DNA of 9,992 bases, from contig DASRHG010000157.1 in assembly GCA_035650655.1 (NCBI GenBank), forward strand, positions 1-9,992, written 5' to 3'. Source of the DNA: DASRHG01 sp035650655 (GTDB lineage: Bacteria; Desulfobacterota; Binatia; DP-6). Below, in pieces: positions 1 through 7,936 of this stretch. Each line of letters starts with the position of its first letter. The stretch's first letter is position 1. Both the position numbers and the translations under genes were made by a program. The notes beneath the pieces were generated by a model. It did no database searches, was not told where the DNA came from, and saw nothing but the letters and a program-made list of their open reading frames with translations.

Positions 1-764
1 GCGTAGCAGTTGAGGTCGTCGGCGAAGATGTCGAGGCCCGCGACCGGGTCGGAGCGCGTCGACGCGTTCACGCGCCGGGCGCGCCGGGTCGAGGGCACGT
101 ACGCCCAGAGGGCGTCCTGGCTCTCCCAGTCCCAGTACCGCTTCGTGAGCGTCGACACGCCCTCGACGTCGAGCGGCTCGATCGCGCCGCCGAGCGCCTG
201 GCCCTGGAGGTTCTCGGGGTTGTCCTTGAGCGGGCCGAAGTGACGCCCCTGGAAGCCCTGGGTGTGGAGGAACGCCTTCACGCGCCGAAACTGGCCGCCC
301 GAGTCGACGCCGTTCAGCGTGAACGTGGCGCCGCCGCCGCCGCCCTGGAGCCCGGCGAAGTTGAAGTCGTGCGCGATCTTGCAGCCCGCCTGGGGGTCGT
401 TCTTGTCGATCTTCGGAAACGGCAGGCCGAAGACGAAGACGGGGATCTTCCCCGTCGACTTGTCCCGCAGGCCGCACTGCTTCGGCTCGACGTCGTACTT
501 GCCCTCGTTCGCGGCCGTCGCGTCCCAGAACGCCTGGCTGTAGTTGTGGTGGAACTTCTGCGGGTCGACGGGGACGACCTTGAACCAGTACTCGCCCTTC
601 TGGAGCCGCTTCAGCACCGGCTCCGGAAGGAGGTCCTTGCCCTCCTGCCAGTTGTTCGCGTCGAGCGTCCACGGCTCGTCGCCCGCCGCGGCGGCCGGTC
701 CGCCCCGGCCGCAGACGAGCGCCACCGCCGCGAGCGCGGCGAGACCGAATCGGAAGCCGTTCAT
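1..764 (-). CDS. DUF1329 family secreted protein, N-terminal part (cut by left window edge)
   Basis: This is the first 254 residues of an envelope protein whose 3' end lies beyond the left edge. It starts at ATG 764-762 behind a strong ribosome site (GGGAGG, about 4 nt upstream). Residues 1-27 are a signal peptide (short basic start, alanine/leucine core, AAAA before Gly28), so the product is exported. The mature part has the pattern I associate with DUF1329 (PF07044): an early W-x2-D-x-N-N-W region, a stretch ending in D-A-T-A-A-N-E-G-K-Y, and a later W-A-Y-V-P-S-T-R-R-A-R-R-V segment followed by an F-A-D-D-L motif. The family is about 450 residues and is often annotated as related to lipoprotein-sorting (LolA/LolB-like) folds, so roughly half is visible. 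Its function is not established. The company of an RND pump and a DUF1302-like barrel suggests a periplasmic carrier, which is inference. A 73-bp gap separates it from the upstream overlapping gene chain. Confidence 0.8.
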   Translation of the reverse strand, partial: MNGFRFGLAALAAVALVCGRGGPAAAAGDEPWTLDANNWQEGKDLLPEPVLKRLQKGEYWFKVVPVDPQKFHHNYSQAFWDATAANEGKYDVEPKQCGLRDKSTGKIPVFVFGLPFPKIDKNDPQAGCKIAHDFNFAGLQGGGGGATFTLNGVDSGGQFRRVKAFLHTQGFQGRHFGPLKDNPENLQGQALGGAIEPLDVEGVSTLTKRYWDWESQDALWAYVPSTRRARRVNASTRSDPVAGLDIFADDLNCY

Positions 765-837
765 ACACCCTCCCGCACGGTGCGCGCCGCGGTCGCGTCG
801 CGCCGCCGTCGTTTGTCGCGTTTGCCCCTTCGCGTTG
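765..837 (-). other. 73-bp spacer between the DUF4340 and DUF1329 genes
   Basis: This is one of only two gaps between genes in the window. It holds the strong Shine-Dalgarno sequence (GGGAGG) of the DUF1329 gene. It also holds a small GC-rich inverted repeat, GCGCG at 782-786 and CGCGC at 799-803, with no T-run after it, so it is not a convincing terminator. No clear -35/-10 pair is visible. The DUF1329 gene may simply be the last part of the same transcript, translated independently from its own ribosome site. Confidence 0.5.
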
Positions 838-1356
838 TCAAGGCTTGCCCCCCGGCCGGGCGTCCCGGAGCTTCTCCATCTCCCAGCGGAGCACGGCGCC
901 GACCAGCACCACCGCGCGCGCGTCGTCGACGCGCACGTAGAGGCCGGTCCACGCGGGGTTCCGCTCGCCGACGTCGAGCGCGAGGAGCCGCTCCCCGCGC
1001 GCGCCGGCGAGCGCGAGCCGCGTCGCGCCCGGACCGAGGCCGTAGTCGGCCGGGTCGGCGGGCGCGGCGTCGACGACCATGATCGGCGCGAGCCCGCGGA
1101 GCGTCTCGATCAGGTCGGCGACGACGGCCGCGTCCCACGCCCGCCCGGCCGCGTCCGCCCACGCGCCGTCGCGCCGCACGGCGACGACGCGCTCGTCTCC
1201 CTCCGCGAGCTCGACGCGGGCGACGTCGGCCGCCGGGACGCGGAGGAGCGGCGCGGCGGGCGGCGCGGACGCGGGGCGCGGGGCGCGCGAGAGCCAGAGC
1301 CAGGCGCCGAGCGCCGCGAGGACGAGGACGAGGAACACGGTGCCGCGCTCGGTCAT
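838..1356 (-). CDS. DUF4340-like membrane-anchored protein
   Basis: A 172-residue protein starting at ATG 1356-1354, which overlaps the preceding stop by 4 nt (ATGA). One hydrophobic segment at residues 6-22 followed by arginine and a Pro/Ala-rich linker indicates an N-terminal anchor with the rest outside the cytoplasm. The body resembles DUF4340 (PF14238): a V-x2-V-E-L-A segment, a D-G-A-W strand, an L-I-E-T-L-R helix, a D-Y-G-L-G-P turn, then L-A-L-D-V-G-E-R-N-P and Y-V-R-V-D-D-A strands. Proteins of this family are typically encoded beside Gld-type ABC exporters and GldG-like proteins, as here, and are thought to be extracytoplasmic parts of that exporter. Their biochemical role is unknown. 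Many relatives are longer with repeated domains; this one seems to hold a single unit. It is the last gene of the overlapping chain. Confidence 0.72.
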   Translation of the reverse strand: MTERGTVFLVLVLAALGAWLWLSRAPRPASAPPAAPLLRVPAADVARVELAEGDERVVAVRRDGAWADAAGRAWDAAVVADLIETLRGLAPIMVVDAAPADPADYGLGPGATRLALAGARGERLLALDVGERNPAWTGLYVRVDDARAVVLVGAVLRWEMEKLRDARPGGKP

Positions 1357-2699
1357 GCGGTTCGCGCCGTCCGCCGCCGGCGCGCGACGAGGAGCGCCGT
1401 CGCGGCGAGGAGGCCGGCGGGTGCGACGACGGCGCCCCAGAAGATCGCGCGCTCCTCCGGCACGGTCAGCGTGAGCGGCGAGAAGGTCCCGCCCGGCGGC
1501 GCCGCCGGGCGGGCCGCGGCAAGCGGATCCGCCCGCGCGACGAGCCCCGCGGCCGCGAGCAGCAGGTCGCGGTTCCCGAGCACGTTCACGTGGAGGTTCG
1601 TCGCGAAGTCGGCGTCGCCGACCACGACGACGCGGCCCGCCCGCTCGCCGGCCCCGACGCGCGCCCAGGCGGCGACGGGAAGCGGGCCGCGCCGGTCGCG
1701 CCCTTCGCGATACGCCGGCACCTCCCCCGACTCCCCGCGGCGGTCGACGTCGGCCCAGCTCGTCTCGGCGGTCATCGCGAGGTAGTCGCTCTCGACCTCC
1801 GGCACGTCGGCGAGCCGCATCGTCTGCGCGCCGGGCAGGAGCGCCTGGACGTCCGACGCGTCGGGAACGAGCGCCTGGTTCAGGTACGCGACGCGGGCGG
1901 AGAGCCCGTCGGTGCCGAAGAGCCGCCCCTGCTCGTCGACGACCAGGTCGTCGGCGAGCTCCACGCCGAAGCGCGCGAGCAGGCGCGCGACGCTGGGCGG
2001 CGCGCCCGGGTCGGCGAGCACGAGGAGGTGCCCGCCGCCGCGCACCCAGCGTTCGAGCGCGTCGACCTCCGGCGCTCGCAGGTCGCGCCGCGGGCCGGCG
2101 AGGACGACGAGGCCGGCGTCGGCGGGGACGACGGCGGCGCCGGCGAGGACGTGGATGCGAAACCCCTCGGCGGCGAGCGCGCGCGCGGTCTCCGACGCGC
2201 CGAGCCGCTCGTCGGCGTCGCGGGGGTCGCGCTCGCCGTGGCCGGTGACGAAGTAGGTCGCGACGGGCGGCGTCCCGGCGACGTCGAGGAGCGCGGCCGT
2301 CACCGTCTCCTCGGCGACGACGGGGACGCGCGCGACGCGGTCGCCGGCCTGGACGACGGCCGTGTTGAACGCGGCGACGCCGAGGCGCTTCGCCACGACC
2401 GGGTTGCGGTCGAGGTCGAGCAGCCGGACCGCGATCCGCCGGTCGGCCTCCGCGTAGAGCGCGAGGAGGTCCGCCGCCTCGCGCCGGAGCGCCGGCTCCT
2501 GGCTCGAGTAGAAGAACGTCACCTGGACGCCGCCCGCGAGGCGCCGGAGCACCTCGTGCGTGTGCGGCGAGAGCGTGAAGCGCCGCTCGGGCGTGAGATC
2601 GAGCCGCCACGGGTGGAGCGTCGCGAGCGCGAGCGCGCAGCCGAGGATCGCCGCCACGACGACGATCTGGATGCCGAGCAGGACCGCCGGCCGCCTCAT
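1353..2699 (-). CDS. GldG-like ABC-exporter auxiliary protein
   Basis: A 448-residue protein starting at ATG 2699-2697, overlapping the permease stop by 4 nt. A membrane segment at residues 6-26 is followed by the typical GldG-like region L-D-L-T-P-E-R-R-F-T-L-S-P (33-45). A large extracytoplasmic part has a T-G-H-G-E motif at 152-156, a W-V-R-x-G-G-x-L-L-V-L-A-D strand near 218-230, and G-D-A-D-F-A-T-N at 361-368, matching the glutamine-amidotransferase-like fold of this family. A second membrane helix lies at about 419-440, followed by an arginine-rich cytoplasmic tail. This arrangement matches the COG3225 type annotated as an auxiliary component of gliding-motility ABC transport. GldG-like proteins occur widely in bacteria that do not glide, so motility should not be inferred. 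It probably sits with the permease and the DUF4340 protein in one inner-membrane complex. The substrate is unknown. Confidence 0.82.
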   Translation of the reverse strand: MRRPAVLLGIQIVVVAAILGCALALATLHPWRLDLTPERRFTLSPHTHEVLRRLAGGVQVTFFYSSQEPALRREAADLLALYAEADRRIAVRLLDLDRNPVVAKRLGVAAFNTAVVQAGDRVARVPVVAEETVTAALLDVAGTPPVATYFVTGHGERDPRDADERLGASETARALAAEGFRIHVLAGAAVVPADAGLVVLAGPRRDLRAPEVDALERWVRGGGHLLVLADPGAPPSVARLLARFGVELADDLVVDEQGRLFGTDGLSARVAYLNQALVPDASDVQALLPGAQTMRLADVPEVESDYLAMTAETSWADVDRRGESGEVPAYREGRDRRGPLPVAAWARVGAGERAGRVVVVGDADFATNLHVNVLGNRDLLLAAAGLVARADPLAAARPAAPPGGTFSPLTLTVPEERAIFWGAVVAPAGLLAATALLVARRRRTARTA

Positions 2700-3439
2700 C
2701 CGACGCCCCGCCACGCGCGCGCGCCGAGCGCGCGCAGCGCGAGGAAGACGAAGAGTGCCGCGAACGCGAGGAGGTACGCGACGTCGCGGCCGTCGATCAC
2801 GCCCTGCGCGAAGCCGTAGAAGTGGTCGAAGAGGGAGAGCTGGAGGAGGAACGGGGCGACGCGCTCGCCGATCGCGGCCTCGTTCCAGGTGGCGAACCAG
2901 GAGAAGACCAGGACGCCGTACGCGAGCATCGCCGCCACCACCTGGTTCTCGGTGACGGCGGATGCCGCGAGCCCGCAGCCGATGAAGGCGACGCCGAGGA
3001 GGAAGAGGCCGAGGTAGCCCGCGGCGAGGGGCCCGAGCGGGAACGGATGGAACGCCCACAGGATCCCCGGCCCGACGAGCGTGCCGGCGAGCATCGCCGT
3101 GAACGCGACCAGCACGGCGAGGAGCTTCCCGGCGAGCACCTCGCGGTCGCGCACGGGGAACGTCCAGAGGAGCTCGAGCGTCCCGAGCTTCCGCTCCTCG
3201 GCGAAGAGCCGCATGGTGAGGAGCGGGACGACGAGCAGCGTCACGAGGCGGAAGTCGAGGAAGACGTATCGCCAGAGCCCGCGCGGCTGGTTCGCGCCGC
3301 CGACGAGGACGAAGAAGACGAGGTCGCTCCAGAAGAAGTAGCCGGTCAGGAGGAGGAAGACCGCGCCGAGGACGTAGGCGAGCGGGCCCCCGTAGAGGCT
3401 CGCGAGCTCGCGGCGCGCGATGACGAGCGTCTTCCTCAC
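2696..3439 (-). CDS. ABC-2 type permease, GldF-like
   Basis: A 247-residue integral membrane protein starting at GTG 3439-3437, which overlaps the ATPase stop by 4 nt (GTGA). Hydrophobic segments at about 18-36, 60-78, 104-128, 138-160, 165-185 and 218-238 give six membrane helices, the normal number for an ABC-2 permease. The start (R-R-E-L-A-S-L-Y-G-G-P-L-A-Y-V) and the P-L-L-T-M-R-L-F-A-E-E-R-K-x-G-T-L-E-L-L stretch (72-91) are the usual marks of the GldF/NosY-type branch, where the second is a cytoplasmic coupling segment contacting the ATPase. It should pair with the ATPase encoded just before it and the GldG-like protein just after. Substrate type cannot be read from sequence; this class handles varied envelope cargo. 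Confidence 0.87.
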   Translation of the reverse strand: MRKTLVIARRELASLYGGPLAYVLGAVFLLLTGYFFWSDLVFFVLVGGANQPRGLWRYVFLDFRLVTLLVVPLLTMRLFAEERKLGTLELLWTFPVRDREVLAGKLLAVLVAFTAMLAGTLVGPGILWAFHPFPLGPLAAGYLGLFLLGVAFIGCGLAASAVTENQVVAAMLAYGVLVFSWFATWNEAAIGERVAPFLLQLSLFDHFYGFAQGVIDGRDVAYLLAFAALFVFLALRALGARAWRGVG

Positions 3440-4377
3440 GGCTGCCCCCGGCCGACCAGCGCGAGGAACGCCTCTTCGAGCGACGTCTCGACGGGCGCGA
3501 GCGCGAGGAGCCCCCAGCCCCGCTCCGCGACGCGGGCGGCGAGGGCGGGCCGCGCGTCCCGTCCCGGCTCCATCTCGACCCGCACGCGGCCGTGGCCGTT
3601 GCCGCCGGCGATCGGCTCGGCGCGGCGGACCCCGGAGACCGCCCCGAGCGCGGCGGCGAGCGCGGGCGCGGGCGCCGTCGCCTCGACGTCGACGCGCGAC
3701 GCCGGGCGGAGGCGCGCGGCGAGCGCCGCGGGGCGGTCGGCCGCGAGGACGCGGCCGCGGTGGAGGATGACGACGCGGTCGGCCATCGCCTCGACCTCGG
3801 CGAGCGCGTGGCTCGAGACGAGGACGGCGTGATCGCGGCCGAGCTCGCGCACGAGGCGGCGGGTCTCCGCGCTCTGCTCGGGGTCGAGGCCCGCCGTCGG
3901 CTCGTCGAGGAGGAGGACGGGCGGGTCGCCGACGAGCGCGACGGCGAGCCCGACCCGCTGCCGGAAGCCCTTCGAGAGCGTGCCGATCCGCCGCCCCTCC
4001 GTTCCCGCGAGCCCGCTGCGCTCGACCGCCGCGCCGACGGCCGCGCGGCGCGCGTCGCGGCCGGCGAGGTCGCGGAGCCGCGCGGCGAACTCGAGGAGGC
4101 CCGCGACCGTCATCTCGAGGTGGAGGGCGGGCCGCTCCGGCGCGTACCCCAGGCGGCGCCGGGCGGCGAGCGGCGCCCGCACGACGTCGTGGCCGCCGAC
4201 GAACGCCTCGCCGGCCGTCGGCGGAAAGACGCCCGCGAGCACGCGCAGCGTCGTCGTCTTGCCGGCGCCGTTCGGGCCGAGGAACCCCACGACCTCGCCG
4301 CGCGCGACCGCGAGCGAGACGTCCTCGATGGCGGTGTGGCCGCCGAAGCGCTTGGTGAGCTGCCGGGTCTCGATCAC
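3436..4377 (-). CDS. ABC transporter ATP-binding protein, GldA/ABC-2 type
   Basis: A 313-residue cytoplasmic ATPase powering the adjacent ABC-2 permease. The start is GTG 4377-4375, which overlaps the RND stop by 4 nt; the frame stays open further upstream, but homology begins only here (I-E-T-R-Q-L-T-K-R-F). Walker A is G-P-N-G-A-G-K-T at 34-41. The Q-loop position reads G-Y-A-P-E (77-81), with Glu where Gln is classical. The signature is L-S-K-G-F-R-Q-R at 134-141, Walker B L-L-L-D-E-P-T at 155-161 and the switch histidine His190. All catalytic elements are present, so it should be active. Residues from about 215 to the end form the small extra domain common in ABC-2 ATPases, ending in S-L-E-E-A-F-L-A-L. 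No clear ribosome site precedes the GTG, so translation probably depends on coupling from the RND gene. Confidence 0.92.
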   Translation of the reverse strand: MIETRQLTKRFGGHTAIEDVSLAVARGEVVGFLGPNGAGKTTTLRVLAGVFPPTAGEAFVGGHDVVRAPLAARRRLGYAPERPALHLEMTVAGLLEFAARLRDLAGRDARRAAVGAAVERSGLAGTEGRRIGTLSKGFRQRVGLAVALVGDPPVLLLDEPTAGLDPEQSAETRRLVRELGRDHAVLVSSHALAEVEAMADRVVILHRGRVLAADRPAALAARLRPASRVDVEATAPAPALAAALGAVSGVRRAEPIAGGNGHGRVRVEMEPGRDARPALAARVAERGWGLLALAPVETSLEEAFLALVGRGQP

Positions 4378-6932
4378 CCGACGGCCAGGCGGGCGGGCGC
4401 GCGCTCGTCCGCCCCCGTGCGGCGCTTCGAGAGGAAGCCCGGCCGGATGATCTTCATCCAGGCCGGGACGATGACGAGGCCGCCTACGGTGTTGAAGAGC
4501 ATGAGGAGGGCGAGGAGCAGCCCCATCTGCGCCTGGAACTTGAGATCCGAGAACCACCAGAAGAGCGTGCTCGCGATCATCGTCGTCGCGGTGAAGATGA
4601 TGGCCTTGCCGGTCGTCGCCGTCGCGTAGTCGACGGCGTCGTCGAGGCTCCGGCCCTCGTCGAAGGCGTCGATCATGCGGCTGAAGTGGTAGATGCCGTA
4701 GTCGACGCCGACGCCGGCGCCGGCGGCCGCGATCGGCAGCGAGTTCACGTTCAGGTCGATCCGCCAGAGGTACATGAACGCCTCGGCGGCGAGCTGCGAC
4801 AGGATGACCGGGATCATCAGGATCAGGACCGCCACGACCGAGCCGTAGGTGAGGTAGAGGCACGCGGCGACGGCGAGCATGACGAGGGCGAGCGTCGTCC
4901 AGTACGAGCTCTCGACGGCCTCGTTCACCGCGGCCAGCACGCCGAAGAGCCCGCCCGCGAAGAGGAAGTGGACGTCGTCGCTCGAATGCTCGGCGGCCCA
5001 CCGCTTCCCGCTCTCGATCGCCTCCATGATGAGGTCGTGCGAGTAGCCGTGGAAGAGCGTGATGATGGTCCCGTAGCGCATGTCCTGGGAGAGGAAGCGG
5101 TCGAGGTCCCCCGCCTGCCCGCTCTGCGTGAACTGGAAGAACAGCTCCGCGATGTACTTCTGCTTGTCGGGCACGAAGCCCCACTTGGGCTCCCCCTCGT
5201 GGAAGAGCCGCGCGAGCTGCTTCACGATGTCGATCACCGTCACCGACGCGCCCGCGCCCGGAATCGCCTCCATGTAGTCGGCGAACTCCTCCATGGTGGT
5301 GAGGGGGGCGACGTTCTTCATCCCGCCCTCCTTCCCGGTGTCCGCGATGATCACCAGCTGGCTCGCGCCGAGGAACTTCTCGTTCAGCTTCGCGTACGCG
5401 ACGTTGTAGGGGTGGTTCGGGAAGAGGAGCGCGGCCCCCGGCGTCATGTCGCCCACTTTGAGCCGCCAGCCGTAGTACGGGCAGACGACGAAGAGCGCGA
5501 TCGACACGCCCGCGACGAGCCAGCGACGCTGGCCCGCACTCGCGGCGATGACGAGCCGGGTGATCCCGTCGTAGATCTCCTGGTGCCAGCGGTAGAGCAC
5601 GAGGGCGACGGCGAGCACGACGGCGAGCTTCGCCGTCCCCATGAGCGTCCACCCGATCGTGAGCGCGTAGAGCGCGTACGCGACCGCCCCGACCGCGACG
5701 AGCGCGTGCCCGAGCCGGCGGAGCGCACGCGGATAGGCCGCCTCGTGGACGCCGGGCGGGTTGATCACCGAGAGGATGATCGGGTGGAGCGTCACGACGC
5801 TCACGATGATCGAGATGATCCAGAAACTCGAGAAGACCGCGATCTTCTGGATGAGGGGGATCGGGGCCACGGCGACGAGCAGGATGCCGATGCCGTCGCT
5901 CAGCACGGACGCGATCGCGGGCGGGAAGAGCGCCGAGTACGACTCGACGATCGCCGCGTGCTTGTCGCCGAGGCGGTGGTACTCCTCGTGGTAGCGGTCC
6001 ATCGACTGGACCGAGTGCGAGAGCGCGCGGGCGGAGAGGAAGATCGGCACGACGAGCACGAGCGGGTCGAGGTTGAGGCCGAGGAGCGGCCCCATGCCGA
6101 GCGCCCACACGCTCGAGAGGAGGCCCGAGAAGACGGGGACCCAGATGCCCGTCCAGGTCCGGAAGTAGTTCCAGAGCAGGAAGACGAGCGCCGCGAGCGT
6201 GACGACGAAGACCTCGCCGACCTCCGGGACGTAGCGCAGGACCGAGGTGTAGAGCCACGGGATCCCCGTGATGTAGACGGTGTGGTTCTCGTCCTCGACG
6301 CTCGCCTTGATGTCCATCAGGCGGTGGTAGAGGTAGTTGAAGTCGAGCTCCTCCTCCCAGAAGCCCGCGGTCACCATCGCGGCCGTGTCGTCGTTCGCGA
6401 CGTACAGGCCGCGGATCCCCTTTGTCGAGTAGACGGCGAACTTGACGCGGTCGGCGTCCGCCTGCGTCTGCGGCACGCCGGGGAAATAGACCTCGCGGAT
6501 CTGGATCGCCCCGCCGTAGGTCGAGATGCTCTTCATGCGGGCGTGCGCGATCGAGAGGATCTGGTACGGGATCACGCCCTTCGTCTCGACGATCGCCTTC
6601 GTCACCTGGTCGATCTTCTGGAGCGTCGTCGGGTTGAAGATGTCGCCGTGCTTGGTCTCGATGACCACTTGGAGCACGTTCGCGCTGCCGAACATCCTCC
6701 GGAAGTCGTTGTAGATCTTGATGTACGGGTGGCCCTCGCGCAGCGTCACCTCGTGGCCCAGGATGCTGAGCTTGAGCGGCCCCGGGTAGAAGTCGAGGAA
6801 CTCGAGGTCGATCCTCACCTTCGTCGCCTGCCACGCGAAGAAGCCGGTCATGACGGCGATCACGAGGCCGACGGCGAGCCGGTTGCGGAGCAGGAAGCGG
6901 AGATAGGCCTCGACCCAACGCTTCGGGATCAT
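4374..6932 (-). CDS. RND superfamily transporter, MMPL/HAE3-like
   Basis: An 852-residue inner-membrane permease starting at ATG 6932-6930, with AAGAGGG about 4 nt upstream and a 4-nt overlap with the propeller gene. It has the duplicated RND plan: a first helix at about 19-36, a periplasmic loop to about 237, a helix bundle from 238 (V-G-E-V-F-V-V-T-L-A-A-L-V-F-L-L), then a second half with its own loop and C-terminal bundle. The motif G-A-G-V-G-V-D-Y-G-I-Y at 738-748 carries the Asp744-Tyr745 pair used for proton coupling in MMPL-type RND proteins; the matching site in the first half reads S-A-R-A-L-S-H-S and lacks it. The size is below the roughly 1000 residues of AcrB-type pumps and fits the MMPL/HAE3 group, which moves lipids, hopanoids and other hydrophobic molecules. 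No membrane-fusion protein or TolC partner is encoded here. The adjacent propeller, DUF1329 protein and barrel may take those roles (inference). Confidence 0.92.
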   Translation of the reverse strand: MIPKRWVEAYLRFLLRNRLAVGLVIAVMTGFFAWQATKVRIDLEFLDFYPGPLKLSILGHEVTLREGHPYIKIYNDFRRMFGSANVLQVVIETKHGDIFNPTTLQKIDQVTKAIVETKGVIPYQILSIAHARMKSISTYGGAIQIREVYFPGVPQTQADADRVKFAVYSTKGIRGLYVANDDTAAMVTAGFWEEELDFNYLYHRLMDIKASVEDENHTVYITGIPWLYTSVLRYVPEVGEVFVVTLAALVFLLWNYFRTWTGIWVPVFSGLLSSVWALGMGPLLGLNLDPLVLVVPIFLSARALSHSVQSMDRYHEEYHRLGDKHAAIVESYSALFPPAIASVLSDGIGILLVAVAPIPLIQKIAVFSSFWIISIIVSVVTLHPIILSVINPPGVHEAAYPRALRRLGHALVAVGAVAYALYALTIGWTLMGTAKLAVVLAVALVLYRWHQEIYDGITRLVIAASAGQRRWLVAGVSIALFVVCPYYGWRLKVGDMTPGAALLFPNHPYNVAYAKLNEKFLGASQLVIIADTGKEGGMKNVAPLTTMEEFADYMEAIPGAGASVTVIDIVKQLARLFHEGEPKWGFVPDKQKYIAELFFQFTQSGQAGDLDRFLSQDMRYGTIITLFHGYSHDLIMEAIESGKRWAAEHSSDDVHFLFAGGLFGVLAAVNEAVESSYWTTLALVMLAVAACLYLTYGSVVAVLILMIPVILSQLAAEAFMYLWRIDLNVNSLPIAAAGAGVGVDYGIYHFSRMIDAFDEGRSLDDAVDYATATTGKAIIFTATTMIASTLFWWFSDLKFQAQMGLLLALLMLFNTVGGLVIVPAWMKIIRPGFLSKRRTGADERAPARLAVG

Positions 6933-7936
6933 GACGCCCTCTTCGCGCCCTCGACGCGCCGCACGCGCGCTCCATCGAGACGGAAGGCGAGTCCCTCGGC
7001 GCCGACGGCGAGCCCGCGCGCCGCGTCCGTCAGCCACACGGAGCGGATCCACTGCGCGGCGAGCTCGATCGGCAGCGGCTCGACGGCCCACGTCTCGCCG
7101 CCGTCGCCGCTCCGGAGCATCGTGCCGGCGTCGCCGACGATCCACCCCTGCCGGCCGGCGACGAAGACGTCGTAGAAGGAGCGCTGCGCGAGCGGCGCCG
7201 CCTGGGCCCGCCACGTGGCGCCGCCGTCGGTCGTGTGCAGGATGACGGCGTCGATGCCGACGGCCCACCCGCGACTCGCGTCGGCGAAGTGCACGCCGAA
7301 GAGGGACGACTCGACGGGCGCCCGCTGCTGGCGCCACGACCGTCCGCCGTCCGCCGTCGCGAGGATCGTCCCGAACTCGCCGACGACCCACCCGTGGTCG
7401 GGATCGGCGAAGGAGAGGGCGTAGAGGTTCACGTCGCCCGGGTCGACGCCGGCGTCGAACGCGCTCTCCGGGAGCGTCACCTCGGGCGGCACCTGCTGCA
7501 CCGTCCACGTCGTCCCGGCGTCCTCGGTGTGGATCATCGTGCCGAAGTCGCCGGCGCCGTGGCCGCGCTCGCGCGTCGGGAACGCGAGCGTGAAGACGTG
7601 GCGCGTCGAGCCCGTCGTGGCCGGCGTCCACGTCCGTCCGCCGTCGGTCGTCCCGTAGACGATGCCCTCCTTGCCGGCGATCCACGCCGTCCGCGCGTCG
7701 ACGCACGCGACCGCGAGGAACGGCCGCTTCGTGCCGGCGTCCTGGCGGTACCAGGTCTCGCCGCCGTCCGTGGTGTGGAAGATGCGGCCGAGCTCGCCGA
7801 CCGCCCAGCCGTCCCGCTCGGTCGCGAGGCAGGTGCCGAAGAGGCCCTGCCGCACCTCGCCCTCGCGAACCGGCTCGCCCGCCCGCGCCGCACGCGCGGC
7901 CACCGCGACGAGGAGGAGCACGAGCGTCGCCTTCAT
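6929..7936 (-). CDS. Secreted YCF48/HCF136-like seven-blade beta-propeller
   Basis: A 335-residue protein starting at ATG 7936-7934, overlapping the TetR stop by 4 nt, with AAGG 7 nt upstream. Residues 1-19 form a signal peptide (one Lys, Leu/Val core, A-R-A before Gly20). The mature part repeats a unit of about 45 residues with pattern G-W-x-V-G-x-x-G-x-I-x-x-T-x-D-G-G-x-T-W. Six units are clear (first ones at 43-62 and about 84-105), and a seventh C-terminal unit is degenerate (R-G-L-A-V-G-A-E-G, then L-D-G-A-R). This is the BNR-like fold of YCF48 (PF14870), named for a photosystem II assembly factor, although bacterial members mostly have no link to photosynthesis. Such propellers are often encoded beside MMPL transporters and DUF1329 proteins, so a periplasmic scaffold for the RND pump is likely. 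The only two cysteines of the mature protein, Cys36 and Cys78, could form a disulfide between the first two blades. Confidence 0.88.
   Translation of the reverse strand: MKATLVLLLVAVAARAARAGEPVREGEVRQGLFGTCLATERDGWAVGELGRIFHTTDGGETWYRQDAGTKRPFLAVACVDARTAWIAGKEGIVYGTTDGGRTWTPATTGSTRHVFTLAFPTRERGHGAGDFGTMIHTEDAGTTWTVQQVPPEVTLPESAFDAGVDPGDVNLYALSFADPDHGWVVGEFGTILATADGGRSWRQQRAPVESSLFGVHFADASRGWAVGIDAVILHTTDGGATWRAQAAPLAQRSFYDVFVAGRQGWIVGDAGTMLRSGDGGETWAVEPLPIELAAQWIRSVWLTDAARGLAVGAEGLAFRLDGARVRRVEGAKRAS

Noticed and set aside
782..803. GC-rich inverted repeat as a terminator after the DUF4340 gene
   Set aside because: The stem is only 5 bp with a long loop and no T-run, and such pairings are expected by chance at this GC content.
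1353..4377. Gliding motility role suggested by GldA/F/G-like genes
   Set aside because: These ABC components are common in non-gliding bacteria and no other gliding gene is seen here.
3436..6975. A minus-strand open frame running from the RND region into the ABC ATPase, which could look like an 1179-aa fusion protein
   Set aside because: Only the last 313 codons (from GTG 4377) encode ATPase sequence. Upstream, the frame is a shifted reading of the RND gene and gives Arg/Pro-rich nonsense.
4686..7175. An 829-codon open frame on the plus strand opposite the RND gene, with other long plus-strand frames elsewhere
   Set aside because: Its translation is dominated by Asp, Glu, Arg and Val with no recognisable domain, and it lies exactly antisense to a clear RND gene. 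GC-rich third positions remove stop codons from the opposite strand, which explains it.
6929..7936. Photosynthesis link suggested by similarity to photosystem II assembly factor YCF48
   Set aside because: No photosynthesis gene is present. The propeller is encoded between a TetR regulator and an RND transporter, a context that fits transport.
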